DNA of 56,097 nt from Brucella tritici (GTDB lineage: Bacteria > Pseudomonadota > Alphaproteobacteria > Rhizobiales > Rhizobiaceae): assembly GCF_008932295.1 (NCBI RefSeq), contig NZ_WBWA01000033.1:1-56097 (forward strand). The letters run 5' to 3'. How positions within the stretch are numbered: position 1 is the first letter of the stretch; each line of letters begins with the position of its first letter. Of this stretch, positions 33,038 through 42,099 are shown one piece after another. The translations under genes and the position numbers were made by a program. The notes under the pieces are model-generated. The model searched no databases. It worked only from the letters and a program-made list of their open reading frames with translations, and had not been told where the DNA came from.

Positions 33038-33994
33038 TTAGCGTTTCACGCAACGAAAACCCACGTGGCTTGTCGATGTATCTTCCGGTTGAGCATGCCG
33101 CGCTGCCGGACGATAACGGCGGCAGTGGTCCGGAGTGCACAGATGCGACCCACCTTTGAGCACCCGCCTTGCTATACGGATATCGGGCTGGTTGGTGTCA
33201 AAACTCGATATGGCTTCTCCTCCGTGTGGGTTGTGCGGGATGCAGCACGGACTTGGAGCAGGTTCGGGATGTTTGGAAGTCCAGTAGTCATTGGTCCATT
33301 CCCATACATTGCCGATCATGTCATAGATGCCATAACCGTTGGCGGGGAACGACCGCACGGGAGATGTTCTTTCACGGCCCTTTGGCTTCGTGCTTTTTAT
33401 GGGAAATACGCCTTGCCAGGTATTGGCCATGGCAACACCGCCCGGCATGAGTTCGTCGCCCCACGCATATTCAAGATTTTCATGGCCGCCTTTAGCCGCG
33501 AACTCGAACTCGGCTTCGGTCGGCAGATCAAGGCCTGCCCATTGCGCATAGGCAAGCGCATCGCAGTGCGCCACATGCACGACTGGATGATCGAGCTTGC
33601 CGCGCAAATCGCTAAGCCCACCCAATGGCTTACGCCAGTTGGCGCCGAACTTGAATTTCCACCATTGACTGATATCGTGGCCTTCCACCCTTTTGGGCTG
33701 GGTGAAGACAAGAGATCCTGCACGCAGCATTTCAGGGAGGGCGCCCGGATAGTCCTTTGGATCCGGGGCTCTTTCGGCAAACGTGATATAGCCCGTTTCT
33801 TCGACGAAGCGTGAAAATTGCCGGTTGGTGACAGGTGTCGTGCTGATCCAGAACCCGTCCACCTTCACGGGATGGCGCGGCGCTTCTTCGGGATAGTGAT
33901 CATCCGACCCCATCATAAACGTGCCGCCTGGTATCCAGGCCATTTCGTCTGAAACCTGCTCGGAATAACGTTTGCTCGAAGCGTTCATACCCAT
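33038..33994 (-). CDS. Formylglycine-generating enzyme (sulfatase activator, FGE/SUMF1 family)
   Basis: 318 residues from ATG 33994. ATG 34000 is in frame but abuts the GGAGG site, whereas 33994 sits 6 bp from it. The FGE-sulfatase fold is clear: EMAWIPGGTFMMGSD, ISTTPVTNRQFSRFVEETG, LPTEAEFEFAAKGG, YGIYDMIGNVWEWTNDYW and VLKGGSHLC, then GFRCVKR. The two copper-binding catalytic Cys of aerobic FGE are present as LCTPDHCRRY (Cys286 and Cys291). It converts the active-site Cys of type I sulfatases to formylglycine in the cytoplasm. Its evident client is the sulfatase at 40358-41974, whose motif is CTAGR. A copy of the 17-bp regulatory element lies 54 bp upstream. Confidence 0.92.
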   Translation of the reverse strand: MGMNASSKRYSEQVSDEMAWIPGGTFMMGSDDHYPEEAPRHPVKVDGFWISTTPVTNRQFSRFVEETGYITFAERAPDPKDYPGALPEMLRAGSLVFTQPKRVEGHDISQWWKFKFGANWRKPLGGLSDLRGKLDHPVVHVAHCDALAYAQWAGLDLPTEAEFEFAAKGGHENLEYAWGDELMPGGVAMANTWQGVFPIKSTKPKGRERTSPVRSFPANGYGIYDMIGNVWEWTNDYWTSKHPEPAPSPCCIPHNPHGGEAISSFDTNQPDIRIARRVLKGGSHLCTPDHCRRYRPAARHAQPEDTSTSHVGFRCVKR

Positions 33995-34047
33995 CGTCAT
34001 CCTCCGCGAAATTGTAGAAAGCTTGCCTTTGTGTCGCTCCAGCGGGA

Positions 34048-34064
34048 AGTACGTTACGGTAAAT
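34048..34064 (-). promoter_or_regulatory. 17-bp shared element, copy A (upstream of the FGE operon)
   Basis: Reading on the minus strand, towards the FGE gene, it is ATTTACCGTAACGTACT. It is identical over 17 bases to copies C (42201-42217) and D (44455-44471), and near-identical to copy B. It lies in the 81-bp gap between the BatD stop and the FGE start, 54 bp before the latter. Confidence 0.8.
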
Positions 34065-34075
34065 CGGCGGATAGG

Positions 34076-35362
34076 TCAGGGGTTCAGTTCCAAAAGCGCG
34101 GGCGGTTTTGGGGCGCGTTTATGAGAAAGGCGGCTCCTAACGCCGTGAGCAAGAACGTGCCGGTCGATATCCGCGCAGTGGCCCTTTCCGTATAACTGCC
34201 GCTGGAGAGTTTCGACCTGTGCGACAAGCGCCCCGTCGTTCGCGGCTGCGGCCCAATCATGGATGGAAGAATAACCAAGACGTCGCGACCAGACTTGCAG
34301 CGCAGCATTGATTTGGGCGTCATCGCCTGTTTTGATAATGCGCAGGGTCTGCCGCTTCAGATGATGAAACGAATTCCGGCGTTGCTCATTCCATTCGTGC
34401 AGAATCCTCGAGAGCTGCACTCTATATCGCAGAACAAGGGCCAGAACGATTGCGAGCAGAAGCACGGGTAACGCTAACCTCCAAAGGAGCTGCCAACTTG
34501 CCAAGCTACTGCTGGCTGGCTCAGCGAGCGGAGCAGATTTTGTTGTGCCTGCGGCAACCGTTACGGTTGCTTCCGGTAAAGTGGCGGTCTCAATCTGCTG
34601 TGATTGGACGTCAAACCAGTGATACGAAATTGCGGGTAGGGAGAAGGTTCCGGCCTTGGAAGCGGTATAAACGATTGTTTCGATGCGACGGCTTGCAGTT
34701 TGTCGTCCGACAGAAACGTTATCTGCGACTGTCGCCGGTTTGACATACTGGTCCAGCCCTTGTGGTGTTCCAACATCGACGGGCGGAATGGTGATCGCCA
34801 CCGTATCCGTTGCGGTAATGATCAGTGTTCTGACCAGCGCGTCTCCCGTTTGCAACTTGTCCGGTGGCCTGTCGAAATTTTGCGATAGCTCCAGAGAACC
34901 GGCAGCAAATTCAGTTTGGCCATCCTGTTGAGCTGCATCGACGGTGAAAGACACTGGAGCACTGGTCACGGTTGTTTGCTTGCGATTTCCGTCCTCCAGA
35001 TAGCCAAATGAAATCTGGATTGACGGAATATTATAGCTGCCACTGACCTGCGGTATGATGGAATAGCGCTTTTGAATGCCGCTGAATTGAACGCCGTTTA
35101 TGGTGTCCGTAACGTTCTGGGACCGTTCGTCAGGCAGCGTTACGAGGGCGTGCGGGAGTGCGAACAGCGGAAATTGTGGGGGTGAGATGAAGAACCCTGG
35201 AGCAAGCACATTCAACACGAGATGGACTTGCTGACCCGGCACGAGAGTGCCGGCTTCTTCGATCTTTGCACGTATGATAGGTTCCTGCGCCAAGGCGTCG
35301 CTGACGACTAACTTGGCTGTCAAAAGCAGGGTGAAAGCGACGAGGCGAAACAGAATGCTCAT
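34076..35362 (-). CDS. batD: BatD-like membrane-anchored protein
   Basis: 428 residues from ATG 35362, which overlaps the BatB/C stop (ATGA). A signal peptide (FRLVAFTLLLTAKLVVSDAL, ending AQE) is followed by about 280 residues of Ig-like beta domains (VHLVLNVLAPGFFI, GVQFSGIQKRYSIIPQVSGS, PSIQISFGY), then one transmembrane helix (LALPVLLLAIVLALVLRY) and a cytoplasmic tail. This is the BatD layout. BatD is thought to work with the von Willebrand proteins BatA and BatB and the MoxR ATPase as a chaperone-like envelope complex; its exact biochemical task is unsettled. It is the last gene of the sulfatase-MoxR-Bat array. Confidence 0.82.
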   Translation of the reverse strand: MSILFRLVAFTLLLTAKLVVSDALAQEPIIRAKIEEAGTLVPGQQVHLVLNVLAPGFFISPPQFPLFALPHALVTLPDERSQNVTDTINGVQFSGIQKRYSIIPQVSGSYNIPSIQISFGYLEDGNRKQTTVTSAPVSFTVDAAQQDGQTEFAAGSLELSQNFDRPPDKLQTGDALVRTLIITATDTVAITIPPVDVGTPQGLDQYVKPATVADNVSVGRQTASRRIETIVYTASKAGTFSLPAISYHWFDVQSQQIETATLPEATVTVAAGTTKSAPLAEPASSSLASWQLLWRLALPVLLLAIVLALVLRYRVQLSRILHEWNEQRRNSFHHLKRQTLRIIKTGDDAQINAALQVWSRRLGYSSIHDWAAAANDGALVAQVETLQRQLYGKGHCADIDRHVLAHGVRSRLSHKRAPKPPALLELNP

Positions 35363-36915
35363 TTGACGCCGCCTTCCGCTTCGATTGAGAAACGGCGCGC
35401 CAACATAGCTGCCGGGCTGACGGCTATATTCTTGATCCACATTTGAGATGTCGTTTCCGAAGCGGCAATTTCAACATCTTTGCCTTCCTTGCCCTTGTCA
35501 TCAAACTGTACACTGTCCGGCTTTAAATCCGGATCTTCATCTTGATCCTGTTCTTCTTTCTGCTGCGCTTGCAAAAGGCGTTTCGCCGTCGCAAGGTTGG
35601 CCTGAATGTCCTCCGATTCAGGCTTCGCCTTTAGCGCCTTCTCGTAGGCTGTGACAGCCTCCTCGAACTTCTTCAAGTGCATGAGGGCATTGCCTTGATT
35701 GTACCAGCTGTCGGGACTGTCGATGATGGCAAACGCATTGATGGCTTCCTGATATTTCCCGGCACGATATTCAGCGACACCGCGCCACATGGGATCGCGA
35801 AAAAGTCCAGCGGCTTTCGAAAAGTCGCCGTTCCTGACGGCGATTTGTCCCCGTTGATCCGGGGTCAGCCACATATCTTCGAATGAACCGGCGCTTGCTG
35901 AATCGTTACCAATCAGATGAAAAGCAACGACAACGCTCCCCAATCGAACCACCCAGCCGCGCCTGAATGTAAATGCAAATAGCAGCATGGCGGGGATGAG
36001 AAACCACCATCCGCCGTCGCGCCATCGACTTTCCTTATCCGATTGCTGTTGGGCAAAATTTCCCTTTATCTGTTCGGTGATCCAGCGAATATCTGCATCA
36101 TCGTCGGTGACTGTTGTGACTGCAATCGAGTTTGAGGCGCGCAGTTGCGCAAGGCTTTCGGTATCGAGCCTGGTAACAAGGCGTGTGCCACCGTCCGAAG
36201 ACAGAAAGCCGCCGTCGCCGGTTTTGATCGGACCGCCATTTTCTGTGCCAATGACCAGTACCACGACGCCGTTATCCAGCTCATTATCCAGTGTTTTGAT
36301 CGCTGAGGATTCCACCCCGTCCGTCAGAAACAGTATCGTGCCGGATGAACCATCTTCTTTCAGGAGATCGGAGGCAAGAGCCAGGGCTGCGCCCGTATCT
36401 TTGCCCGGACGTGGCATGATACCGGTGGAAAGGGCGTCGGTATATGATTCAATCAGATCGGCGTCATCCGTGAGCGGCAGAACCAGATGAGCCGTTCCCG
36501 CATAAGCGATCACGGCTGTTCTGGCGCCAGCTCTGCTTGCCAGAATGTCATGAATTTTAAGTTTGGCTCGCTCGAGGCGACTGGGGCTGATGTCGATCGC
36601 ATCCATTGTCTGTGAAAGATCAACTGCGATTACAAGTGATGCCGTGTCGTGCACGAAAGGCGGCGTTTCCTTATCCCAACTTGGACCGGCGATTGCGAGG
36701 ATCATGACGACCATAACAAGCGCGAGCAGTGTTGCAGGTTGAAACCTTCGTCTGGTGTCTCCTTCGATGACCAACCGTTCGAGCAGATGTGGAGCGATCA
36801 TATTTTTCCACTTCTGTTTCACGTTTGAGGATCGAGCGGCGAGCCAAACCATGATCAGTGGCAATACCAGTAAGATCAGCCAGGCTGGGCGCAGGAAGTG
36901 AAAAACGGAGATCAT
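35359..36915 (-). CDS. batB: BatB/BatC fusion: von Willebrand A domain plus TPR repeats
   Basis: 518 residues. Two N-terminal helices (AWLILLVLPLIMVWLAA and LLALVMVVMILAIAG) flank a cytoplasmic loop. A vWA domain follows with a MIDAS motif (AVDLSQTMD), a second metal ligand (GKDTGAALALASDLL) and ILFLTDGVE. After a third helix (WWFLIPAMLLFAFTF) comes a periplasmic TPR region (AEYRAGKYQEAINAF, GNALMHLKKFEEAVTAYEKA) and an acidic Gln/Glu/Asp-rich tail. In many bacteria BatB and BatC are separate; here they are fused. It overlaps BatA and BatD by 4 bp at each end, so the three are translationally coupled. Confidence 0.87.
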   Translation of the reverse strand: MISVFHFLRPAWLILLVLPLIMVWLAARSSNVKQKWKNMIAPHLLERLVIEGDTRRRFQPATLLALVMVVMILAIAGPSWDKETPPFVHDTASLVIAVDLSQTMDAIDISPSRLERAKLKIHDILASRAGARTAVIAYAGTAHLVLPLTDDADLIESYTDALSTGIMPRPGKDTGAALALASDLLKEDGSSGTILFLTDGVESSAIKTLDNELDNGVVVLVIGTENGGPIKTGDGGFLSSDGGTRLVTRLDTESLAQLRASNSIAVTTVTDDDADIRWITEQIKGNFAQQQSDKESRWRDGGWWFLIPAMLLFAFTFRRGWVVRLGSVVVAFHLIGNDSASAGSFEDMWLTPDQRGQIAVRNGDFSKAAGLFRDPMWRGVAEYRAGKYQEAINAFAIIDSPDSWYNQGNALMHLKKFEEAVTAYEKALKAKPESEDIQANLATAKRLLQAQQKEEQDQDEDPDLKPDSVQFDDKGKEGKDVEIAASETTSQMWIKNIAVSPAAMLARRFSIEAEGGVK

Positions 36916-37901
36916 GCTGCAGCTCTCCGCGCCATTCGTGCTTGTGCAACACTAAGACAAAGAGAAAATATCAATACCATGAGCGATAGCGCCGCCGGAT
37001 ACTGGAATAGTTCCCGTCGCGGCCGCCATGCCAACTCCTTCTGTTCCTGTGGTGTTATCCGGTCCAGCATATCGTAAATGGCGGCGAGACTGGCCTGATC
37101 CTGACCGAAGGAGTAACGGCCGTTCGTTTGTGCAGCGATTGACTGCAGTGTGTTTGTATCGACTTTATCCTCGCCGGTCGCGTCCGGGTCACCGATGGCG
37201 ACGGTGTGAATAACGATATGGTCATCTTTTGCTATTTCTGCAGCTTTCAGCGGCGGCATCTTGCTGGCCGTATCGTTGCCATCGGATAGCAGGATAAGCA
37301 CCTTTTCTGGCACATTCGACTTTTCGAACATGCGAATGGCAAGACCGATAGAGTCGCCCATCGCTGTTCTGGGACCGGCTTCACCGGGCACAAGCGAACC
37401 GATCATTGTACGGATCAAATCGTGGCCCATGGTGAACGGGGCCAGCGGATAGGGGGCGTCGCCAAAGGCTATCAAACCCAACCTGTCGTTCGCGCGTCTG
37501 GAAACAAAGTCCGCAACCACCGTTTTGACAGCATCAATGCGCGTGTCCAATGTCCCGCCTGGCGTCGCAAAATCACGCGTGTCCATCGATTGTGAAAGAT
37601 CAAGCGCCAGCAGGATGTCGCGCTGCGATATGGATTTGACAATCGGCGGCTCGATCAGTTGCGGTCTCGCCAAAGCCAACACAAGCAGACACCAGGCCAG
37701 CATGTCGAGAACAATCTGCCACCAGCTCCGCTGCGGAACGACCGAGCCTTCCGTTGGTTCTACGCCTGCCGCTCGCGCTACATCTTTGAAGAAGGGGAGC
37801 CGGATTGAAGCGGTTGAGACGCGATGGGTCGGCAAGAGCCACCACAAAAGCAGCGGCAGCGGCAACAAAAGCAGAAACCACGAATGATCGAGTTCATACA
37901 T
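36912..37901 (-). CDS. batA: BatA-like membrane protein with von Willebrand A domain
   Basis: 329 residues from ATG 37901. An N-terminal helix (FLLLLPLPLLLWWLLP), a basic loop and a second helix (ILDMLAWCLLVLALA-like) precede a vWA domain with the MIDAS motif LALDLSQSMDTRDF and ILLSDGNDTA. A C-terminal helix (PAALSLMVLIFSLCLSVA) anchors the end. The start lies inside the DUF4381 gene (8-bp overlap), and the last codons overlap the BatB start. With DUF58, DUF4381 and MoxR this is the standard MoxR-vWA set, which in several bacteria supports envelope stress tolerance or maturation of metalloenzymes. Confidence 0.88.
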   Translation of the reverse strand: MYELDHSWFLLLLPLPLLLWWLLPTHRVSTASIRLPFFKDVARAAGVEPTEGSVVPQRSWWQIVLDMLAWCLLVLALARPQLIEPPIVKSISQRDILLALDLSQSMDTRDFATPGGTLDTRIDAVKTVVADFVSRRANDRLGLIAFGDAPYPLAPFTMGHDLIRTMIGSLVPGEAGPRTAMGDSIGLAIRMFEKSNVPEKVLILLSDGNDTASKMPPLKAAEIAKDDHIVIHTVAIGDPDATGEDKVDTNTLQSIAAQTNGRYSFGQDQASLAAIYDMLDRITPQEQKELAWRPRRELFQYPAALSLMVLIFSLCLSVAQARMARRAAA

Positions 37902-38367
37902 GATGCCTCTCGATCCACAGCCGGGCCTGAGTGACGATGACAGGCAGGTCGCTAACTTGCTGGTTGGGTTCATATTCCCGGCTCGTCAGAAGTGCTTTCA
38001 GGTCGGTTCCGAGCGGCTCCGGGCTGTGGCGCTCAAGGAAACCTACCCATTGGCTGCCCGAAAGTGTTGCGACGTCAGTACGAGGCCAGGCAGATAGTGC
38101 CGTACGTTTCATGAGTTCGGCAATTTCTATCGCCGGGGACCGTCCTGTGGGTGTGCTGTTGGAAATGCTCTCGAGAGCGTGGAGTGCTTCGCGCCGGTAG
38201 GCATTGCGCCGATAGCGGATCACCCACCGGACGGTGAGGATGGCAATCCCCAACAGCAGAAAGGCGGCCAGTAATCCCCATCCCCAGGTCTGTGGCAGCC
38301 ATGAGACTGGCGGAGGAACAGCAATATCGTGAAGTGACCGCAGAGCAGTCTCTGTCGTTTGATCCAC
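37894..38367 (-). CDS. DUF4381 membrane protein
   Basis: 157 residues from GTG 38367. This start was chosen because AGGAG lies 6 bp before it and because its G is shared with the TAG stop of the DUF58 gene; a GTG seven codons earlier (38388) lacks such a site. An N-terminal segment SLHDIAVPPPVSWLPQTWGW is the DUF4381 signature, followed by one helix (GLLAAFLLLGIAILTVRWVI) and a basic cytoplasmic domain (YRREALHALESI, SAWPRTDVATLSGSQWVGFL). The family sits between DUF58 and BatA in MoxR operons. Its role is unknown, probably as part of the membrane complex. Confidence 0.83.
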   Translation of the reverse strand: MDQTTETALRSLHDIAVPPPVSWLPQTWGWGLLAAFLLLGIAILTVRWVIRYRRNAYRREALHALESISNSTPTGRSPAIEIAELMKRTALSAWPRTDVATLSGSQWVGFLERHSPEPLGTDLKALLTSREYEPNQQVSDLPVIVTQARLWIERHHV

Positions 38368-39320
38368 TATCGTCTCCTTTGACGCCACATGGACTTTTCA
38401 AGCAGGTTGCGCAACTGCGGTGTAGTTTCTTCTGCCGCGGAGATAGGCAGCATGGGGAGCCCAAGCTCGCGTTGCCAGGAGCGAAATTCGCGCCCGCGAT
38501 TGCGCGCGAAACTGTCGATGGAATTGCGCATCGACCCTTTGCCAAAGGTTAGTTCAGCCTGCGTGGTGCCTCCGCTGACGACCAGATCGCCGCTCGTCGG
38601 CAAGTCGAGCAGGAAAGGATCGTAAACCAGCAGACAGATCACGTCATTGCGGCTTGATATCTGCAGCAGATAGTCGCGGGTTGCATCGTCATGTCCATCG
38701 AAGTCGCTGACGACGATCACGAGATAGTCGTGATAGGCAATGGCGCTGACACGGTACAGAACGTCATTCAACATCGAGGGCGCGGGTTCTGGGGCGTAAC
38801 TGGCGTTCAGCGCGGCGTTCTTCTCCGCAATCTGACTGGCCAGTCCGATGACCGCGTTACGGCTGCGCTGCGGTTTGATCTGCGACGTGTCTGCGTCGCC
38901 GAATACGATGCCGCCGACCCGGTCACCCGAACCCAGAATACGCCACGCACAGAGCATTGCACATTCTGCTGCTGTGACGGATTTCATCGAGCGCCTGCTG
39001 CCGAAGAACATATTGATACGCTGATCGACGATCACGAGCGCAGGGCGTTCCTTCTCTTCGCTATAAACCCGCACCACGGGCTTCATCGTGCGCGCCGTGA
39101 CCCGCCAGTCGATGGAACGGATATCGTCGCCGGGCAGATATTCCCGCAATTCTTCGAAGGACAGACCACGACCACGGACTGCCGAGCGCATTCGCCCCGC
39201 AAGCTGGCGATGGCTGGGAGATTTTTGAACGAAGCTGAGATCACGCGCTTGAGCCTCAAGTGCGACGAGCGCAGAGGTGTCTACGTAAACGCCGGTCTCA
39301 ACGCTCGCGCCAGCCTTCAT
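38367..39320 (-). CDS. DUF58 protein (MoxR-associated, vWA-like)
   Basis: 317 residues. The DUF58 core motif, LPGDDIRSIDWRVTART followed by the acidic VRVYSEEKERPALVIVDQ, is present near residues 63-105. The fold is related to vWA but with a degenerate metal site. The first codon overlaps the MoxR stop by 4 bp. DUF58 proteins are typical partners of MoxR ATPases. No transmembrane segment is evident, so it is probably cytoplasmic and may link MoxR to the membrane-bound Bat proteins. Confidence 0.88.
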   Translation of the reverse strand: MKAGASVETGVYVDTSALVALEAQARDLSFVQKSPSHRQLAGRMRSAVRGRGLSFEELREYLPGDDIRSIDWRVTARTMKPVVRVYSEEKERPALVIVDQRINMFFGSRRSMKSVTAAECAMLCAWRILGSGDRVGGIVFGDADTSQIKPQRSRNAVIGLASQIAEKNAALNASYAPEPAPSMLNDVLYRVSAIAYHDYLVIVVSDFDGHDDATRDYLLQISSRNDVICLLVYDPFLLDLPTSGDLVVSGGTTQAELTFGKGSMRNSIDSFARNRGREFRSWQRELGLPMLPISAAEETTPQLRNLLEKSMWRQRRR

Positions 39321-40297
39321 GACACGGCCACCAGTTCGGTGATCCGGTCGATGATCTGGTCTGGCGTTGTGTTGGACGCATGTGCTTCATAGGACAAAAG
39401 CAGCCGGTGTCGAAAGACGTCGTGCACAATCGCTTTCACATCATCCGGGGTGACAAAGTCCCGACCTTTCAGCCAGGCATAGGCGCGGGACATGCGATCA
39501 AGGCCGATCACACCGCGCGGACTGACGCCAACCTGTAAAAGCTTCGCGAGATCGGCATTGTATCGATCTGGATAACGTGTCGCGAAGACGAGCGCGACCA
39601 TGTATTTTTCCACAGGCTCCGATACGGTTATAGTTCCGATCTCCTTGCGTGCATCAAAGATGCTCTGCGTGGACAGGCGCGTTGCCCTTTCTTTTGATGC
39701 GGCCTTGCTATGAGCTTCCTGTTCCTCGTTGCGGTTGAGGCGCATAATCGCGGCTTCGGACTCTTCATTGGGATAGTCAACCCGGATATGAAGTAGAAAG
39801 CGATCGAGCTGTGCTTCGGGCAGAGGATAGGTGCCTTCCTGCTCAATCGGGTTTTGCGTGGCCATCACCATGAATAGGTCTGGCAAAGGATAGCTTTTCC
39901 CGCCGACCGTTACCTGCCGTTCCTCCATCGCTTCCAGCAAAGCGGATTGCACCTTGGCGGGCGCACGGTTGATCTCATCGGCAAGAATGAGATTGGCGAA
40001 GATTGGCCCCTGCTGAAACTGAAACGCGCTCTTTGTACCGTCTGAGATATAGATCTCAGAGCCGGTGACATCCGCTGGTAGCAGATCGGGCGTGAACTGT
40101 ATGCGGGAAAGTTCCGATTCGAGGTTATTTGCCAGACTTTTGATTGCGCGGGTCTTGGCGAGACCCGGAAGCCCCTCGACTAGTATATGGCCGTTTGAAA
40201 TGACCCCCAGCAAAAGGCGTTCGACCATTTGCTCCTGCCCGATGACGGATTGCCCAACCCGTTCGCCGAGTTTCAGAATATCGTCGCGTGCAGTCAT
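39317..40297 (-). CDS. moxR: MoxR-family AAA+ ATPase
   Basis: 326 residues, full length for MoxR. Walker A GLPGLAKT (43-50), Walker B and following segment LILADEINRAPAKVQSALLE, sensor 1 MATQNPIEQEGTYPLPEAQL, then arginine finger LDRFL, and the C-terminal lid with GVSPRGVIGLDRMSRAYAWL. MoxR proteins are chaperone-like AAA+ enzymes acting with vWA proteins on protein folding, complex assembly or cofactor insertion. It follows the sulfatase gene by 60 bp, with a strong hairpin between, and starts the tightly overlapped MoxR-DUF58-DUF4381-BatA-BatB/C-BatD series. Confidence 0.93.
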   Translation of the reverse strand: MTARDDILKLGERVGQSVIGQEQMVERLLLGVISNGHILVEGLPGLAKTRAIKSLANNLESELSRIQFTPDLLPADVTGSEIYISDGTKSAFQFQQGPIFANLILADEINRAPAKVQSALLEAMEERQVTVGGKSYPLPDLFMVMATQNPIEQEGTYPLPEAQLDRFLLHIRVDYPNEESEAAIMRLNRNEEQEAHSKAASKERATRLSTQSIFDARKEIGTITVSEPVEKYMVALVFATRYPDRYNADLAKLLQVGVSPRGVIGLDRMSRAYAWLKGRDFVTPDDVKAIVHDVFRHRLLLSYEAHASNTTPDQIIDRITELVAVS

Positions 40298-40320
40298 GCT
40301 TAGCTCCTGTCAACGAGGAA

Positions 40321-40346
40321 ACGGCACGCGCTGATGCGCGTGCCGT
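40321..40346 (-). other. Strong hairpin between sulfatase and MoxR genes
   Basis: ACGGCACGCGC and GCGCGTGCCGT form a perfect 11-bp stem with a 4-base loop (TGAT). On the minus strand it is followed by TTCCTCG, a poor U-run. It may reduce read-through from the sulfatase gene into moxR or protect the sulfatase mRNA end. Confidence 0.6.
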
Positions 40347-40357
40347 TGTGTCGAATG

Positions 40358-41974
40358 TCAGTTCGCTTTAGCTTTCGCAGCGTTCTCTTTGATCTTCGCT
40401 TCGACATCGCGAGAAATCTGATCAATCGAGAAGCTGGCCTGTTCCTGACTTGGCGGATATTCGATGAAACTCTGCAGGAATTCGGCTGCGTGCATGGTGA
40501 TCTGAGCCATTTTGAAGTCGTTTCTCACCAGCCAGTCAAAATACTGATCGGAAACGATATCGGCGCGTTCATACGGGTCCATGCGCAAATGATAGAGCTT
40601 GGGGACACGCAACGGCGTGAATGGCTGCTGCCAGACATCGAAGCCGCCGCGATACTGCATTTCTGCAAACACGGCTTTCCAATCGCCTAGTCGATAAGCA
40701 ACGAGCACACCATCATCGTTGAAATATGGGAAGTCGTTGCGTGCGCTCTTCGGTTCCTGACCGGTGAGGTAAGGCAGCTGGTTATAACCGTCCAGGTGCA
40801 CCTTGAATTGCTTGCCACCAACACTCGTCCCTTTCAGGAGGCGGTCCTTGATCTCGTTATCGCCAGCGGCGGCCAGCAAGGTCGGGAACCAGTCCATACC
40901 GGAGAACATGTCGTTCGAGACCTGTCCTGACTTGATATGGCCAGGCCACCGGACCATTGCCGGTACGCGGAAGGCGCCTTCGAAGTTGGAATCCTTTTCA
41001 TTCCGGAAAGGCGAATTCGCAGCATCCGGCCACGTAAAGCGGTTCGGTCCATTATCGGTCGTGTAAACGACAATGGTATTATCTGCGATGCCGAGATCAT
41101 CCAGTGTCTTCAGCAGCTTGCCAACGTCGTTATCATGCTCGATCATGCCGTCGGCGTAATAATTGCCGGTCATGCCGCTCTGTCCAATCATTGAAGGACG
41201 GACATGGGTGAACAGATGCATGCGCGTCGTGTTCATCCAGGTGAAGAATGGCTTCTTCTGGTCGACCTGACGCTTGATGAAGTCGATTGCAGCATCCGTT
41301 GTTTCATCATCGATGGTTTCCATGCGTTTCTTGGTGAGAGCGCCTGTATCCTCGATTTTCCCGTCGGCGCTTGCCTTAAGCACACCGCGCGGCGAATTCA
41401 TTTTAGTGAAGGCTACATCGTCCTTCGGCCAGTTTGGATTCTCAGGTTCTTCTTCGGCATTCAAATGATACAGATTGCCGTAGAATTCATCGAACCCGTG
41501 ATTGGTTGGCAGATACTCATCCCGGTCGCCCAGGTGGTTTTTACCGAACTGACCGGTTGCATATCCAAGCGGCTTCAGCGCCTGTGCAATCGTAACGTCT
41601 CGAGCTTGCAGGCCAACAGTGGCGCCCGGGACGCCCACTTTCGACAGACCTGTTCGCTTTGGCGTCTGACCGGTGATGAAGGACGAACGGCCAGCAGTAC
41701 AGCTGTTTTCCGCGTAATAGTCCGTGAACATCAGCCCTTCCTGTGCGATCCGGTCGATGTTCGGCGTGCGATATCCCATCACACCAAACGAATAGGCGCT
41801 GATGTTGGTCTGGCCAATATCGTCACCGAAGATGACGAGGATGTTCGGCTTCGCCGCGGGTTCTGCGGGTGCATTTTGCTGCGCATAAGCGGGTGTCACG
41901 ACCGTCGCAGAAGTCACTGTCATGACCAAAGCAGCGGTCGCTGAAAGTAGTCTGCGGATGACAGGCGTCTTCAT
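40358..41974 (-). CDS. Periplasmic arylsulfatase, type I (Cys-type formylglycine sulfatase)
   Basis: 538 residues. A signal peptide (RRLLSATAALVMTVTSATVV, ending AYAQ) sends it to the periplasm. The sulfatase fold begins KPNILVIFGDDIG with calcium-binding Asp51-Asp52, and the FGly motif is SCTAGRSS with the modified residue Cys92 (C-T-A-G-R). TTDNGPNRFTWPDA supplies the distal metal ligands. It hydrolyses sulfate esters after conversion of Cys92 by an FGE. A matching FGE gene is at 33038-33994, under a copy of the same 17-bp element found upstream of the sulfatase (copy B, 42100-42116). The natural ester is unknown. It heads the minus-strand array that continues into moxR. Confidence 0.93.
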   Translation of the reverse strand: MKTPVIRRLLSATAALVMTVTSATVVTPAYAQQNAPAEPAAKPNILVIFGDDIGQTNISAYSFGVMGYRTPNIDRIAQEGLMFTDYYAENSCTAGRSSFITGQTPKRTGLSKVGVPGATVGLQARDVTIAQALKPLGYATGQFGKNHLGDRDEYLPTNHGFDEFYGNLYHLNAEEEPENPNWPKDDVAFTKMNSPRGVLKASADGKIEDTGALTKKRMETIDDETTDAAIDFIKRQVDQKKPFFTWMNTTRMHLFTHVRPSMIGQSGMTGNYYADGMIEHDNDVGKLLKTLDDLGIADNTIVVYTTDNGPNRFTWPDAANSPFRNEKDSNFEGAFRVPAMVRWPGHIKSGQVSNDMFSGMDWFPTLLAAAGDNEIKDRLLKGTSVGGKQFKVHLDGYNQLPYLTGQEPKSARNDFPYFNDDGVLVAYRLGDWKAVFAEMQYRGGFDVWQQPFTPLRVPKLYHLRMDPYERADIVSDQYFDWLVRNDFKMAQITMHAAEFLQSFIEYPPSQEQASFSIDQISRDVEAKIKENAAKAKAN

Positions 41975-42099
41975 AGCGGCCTCCTCAAGATGGATTTATT
42001 CAACATTCCGTGCTCCTGTTCACGAGGCAAATTGGGATGTCGTCGATGCTCATATCGGTGGCAACTTTGGGAGGCTCGAACAAATCCGGGGTAAGCGTA

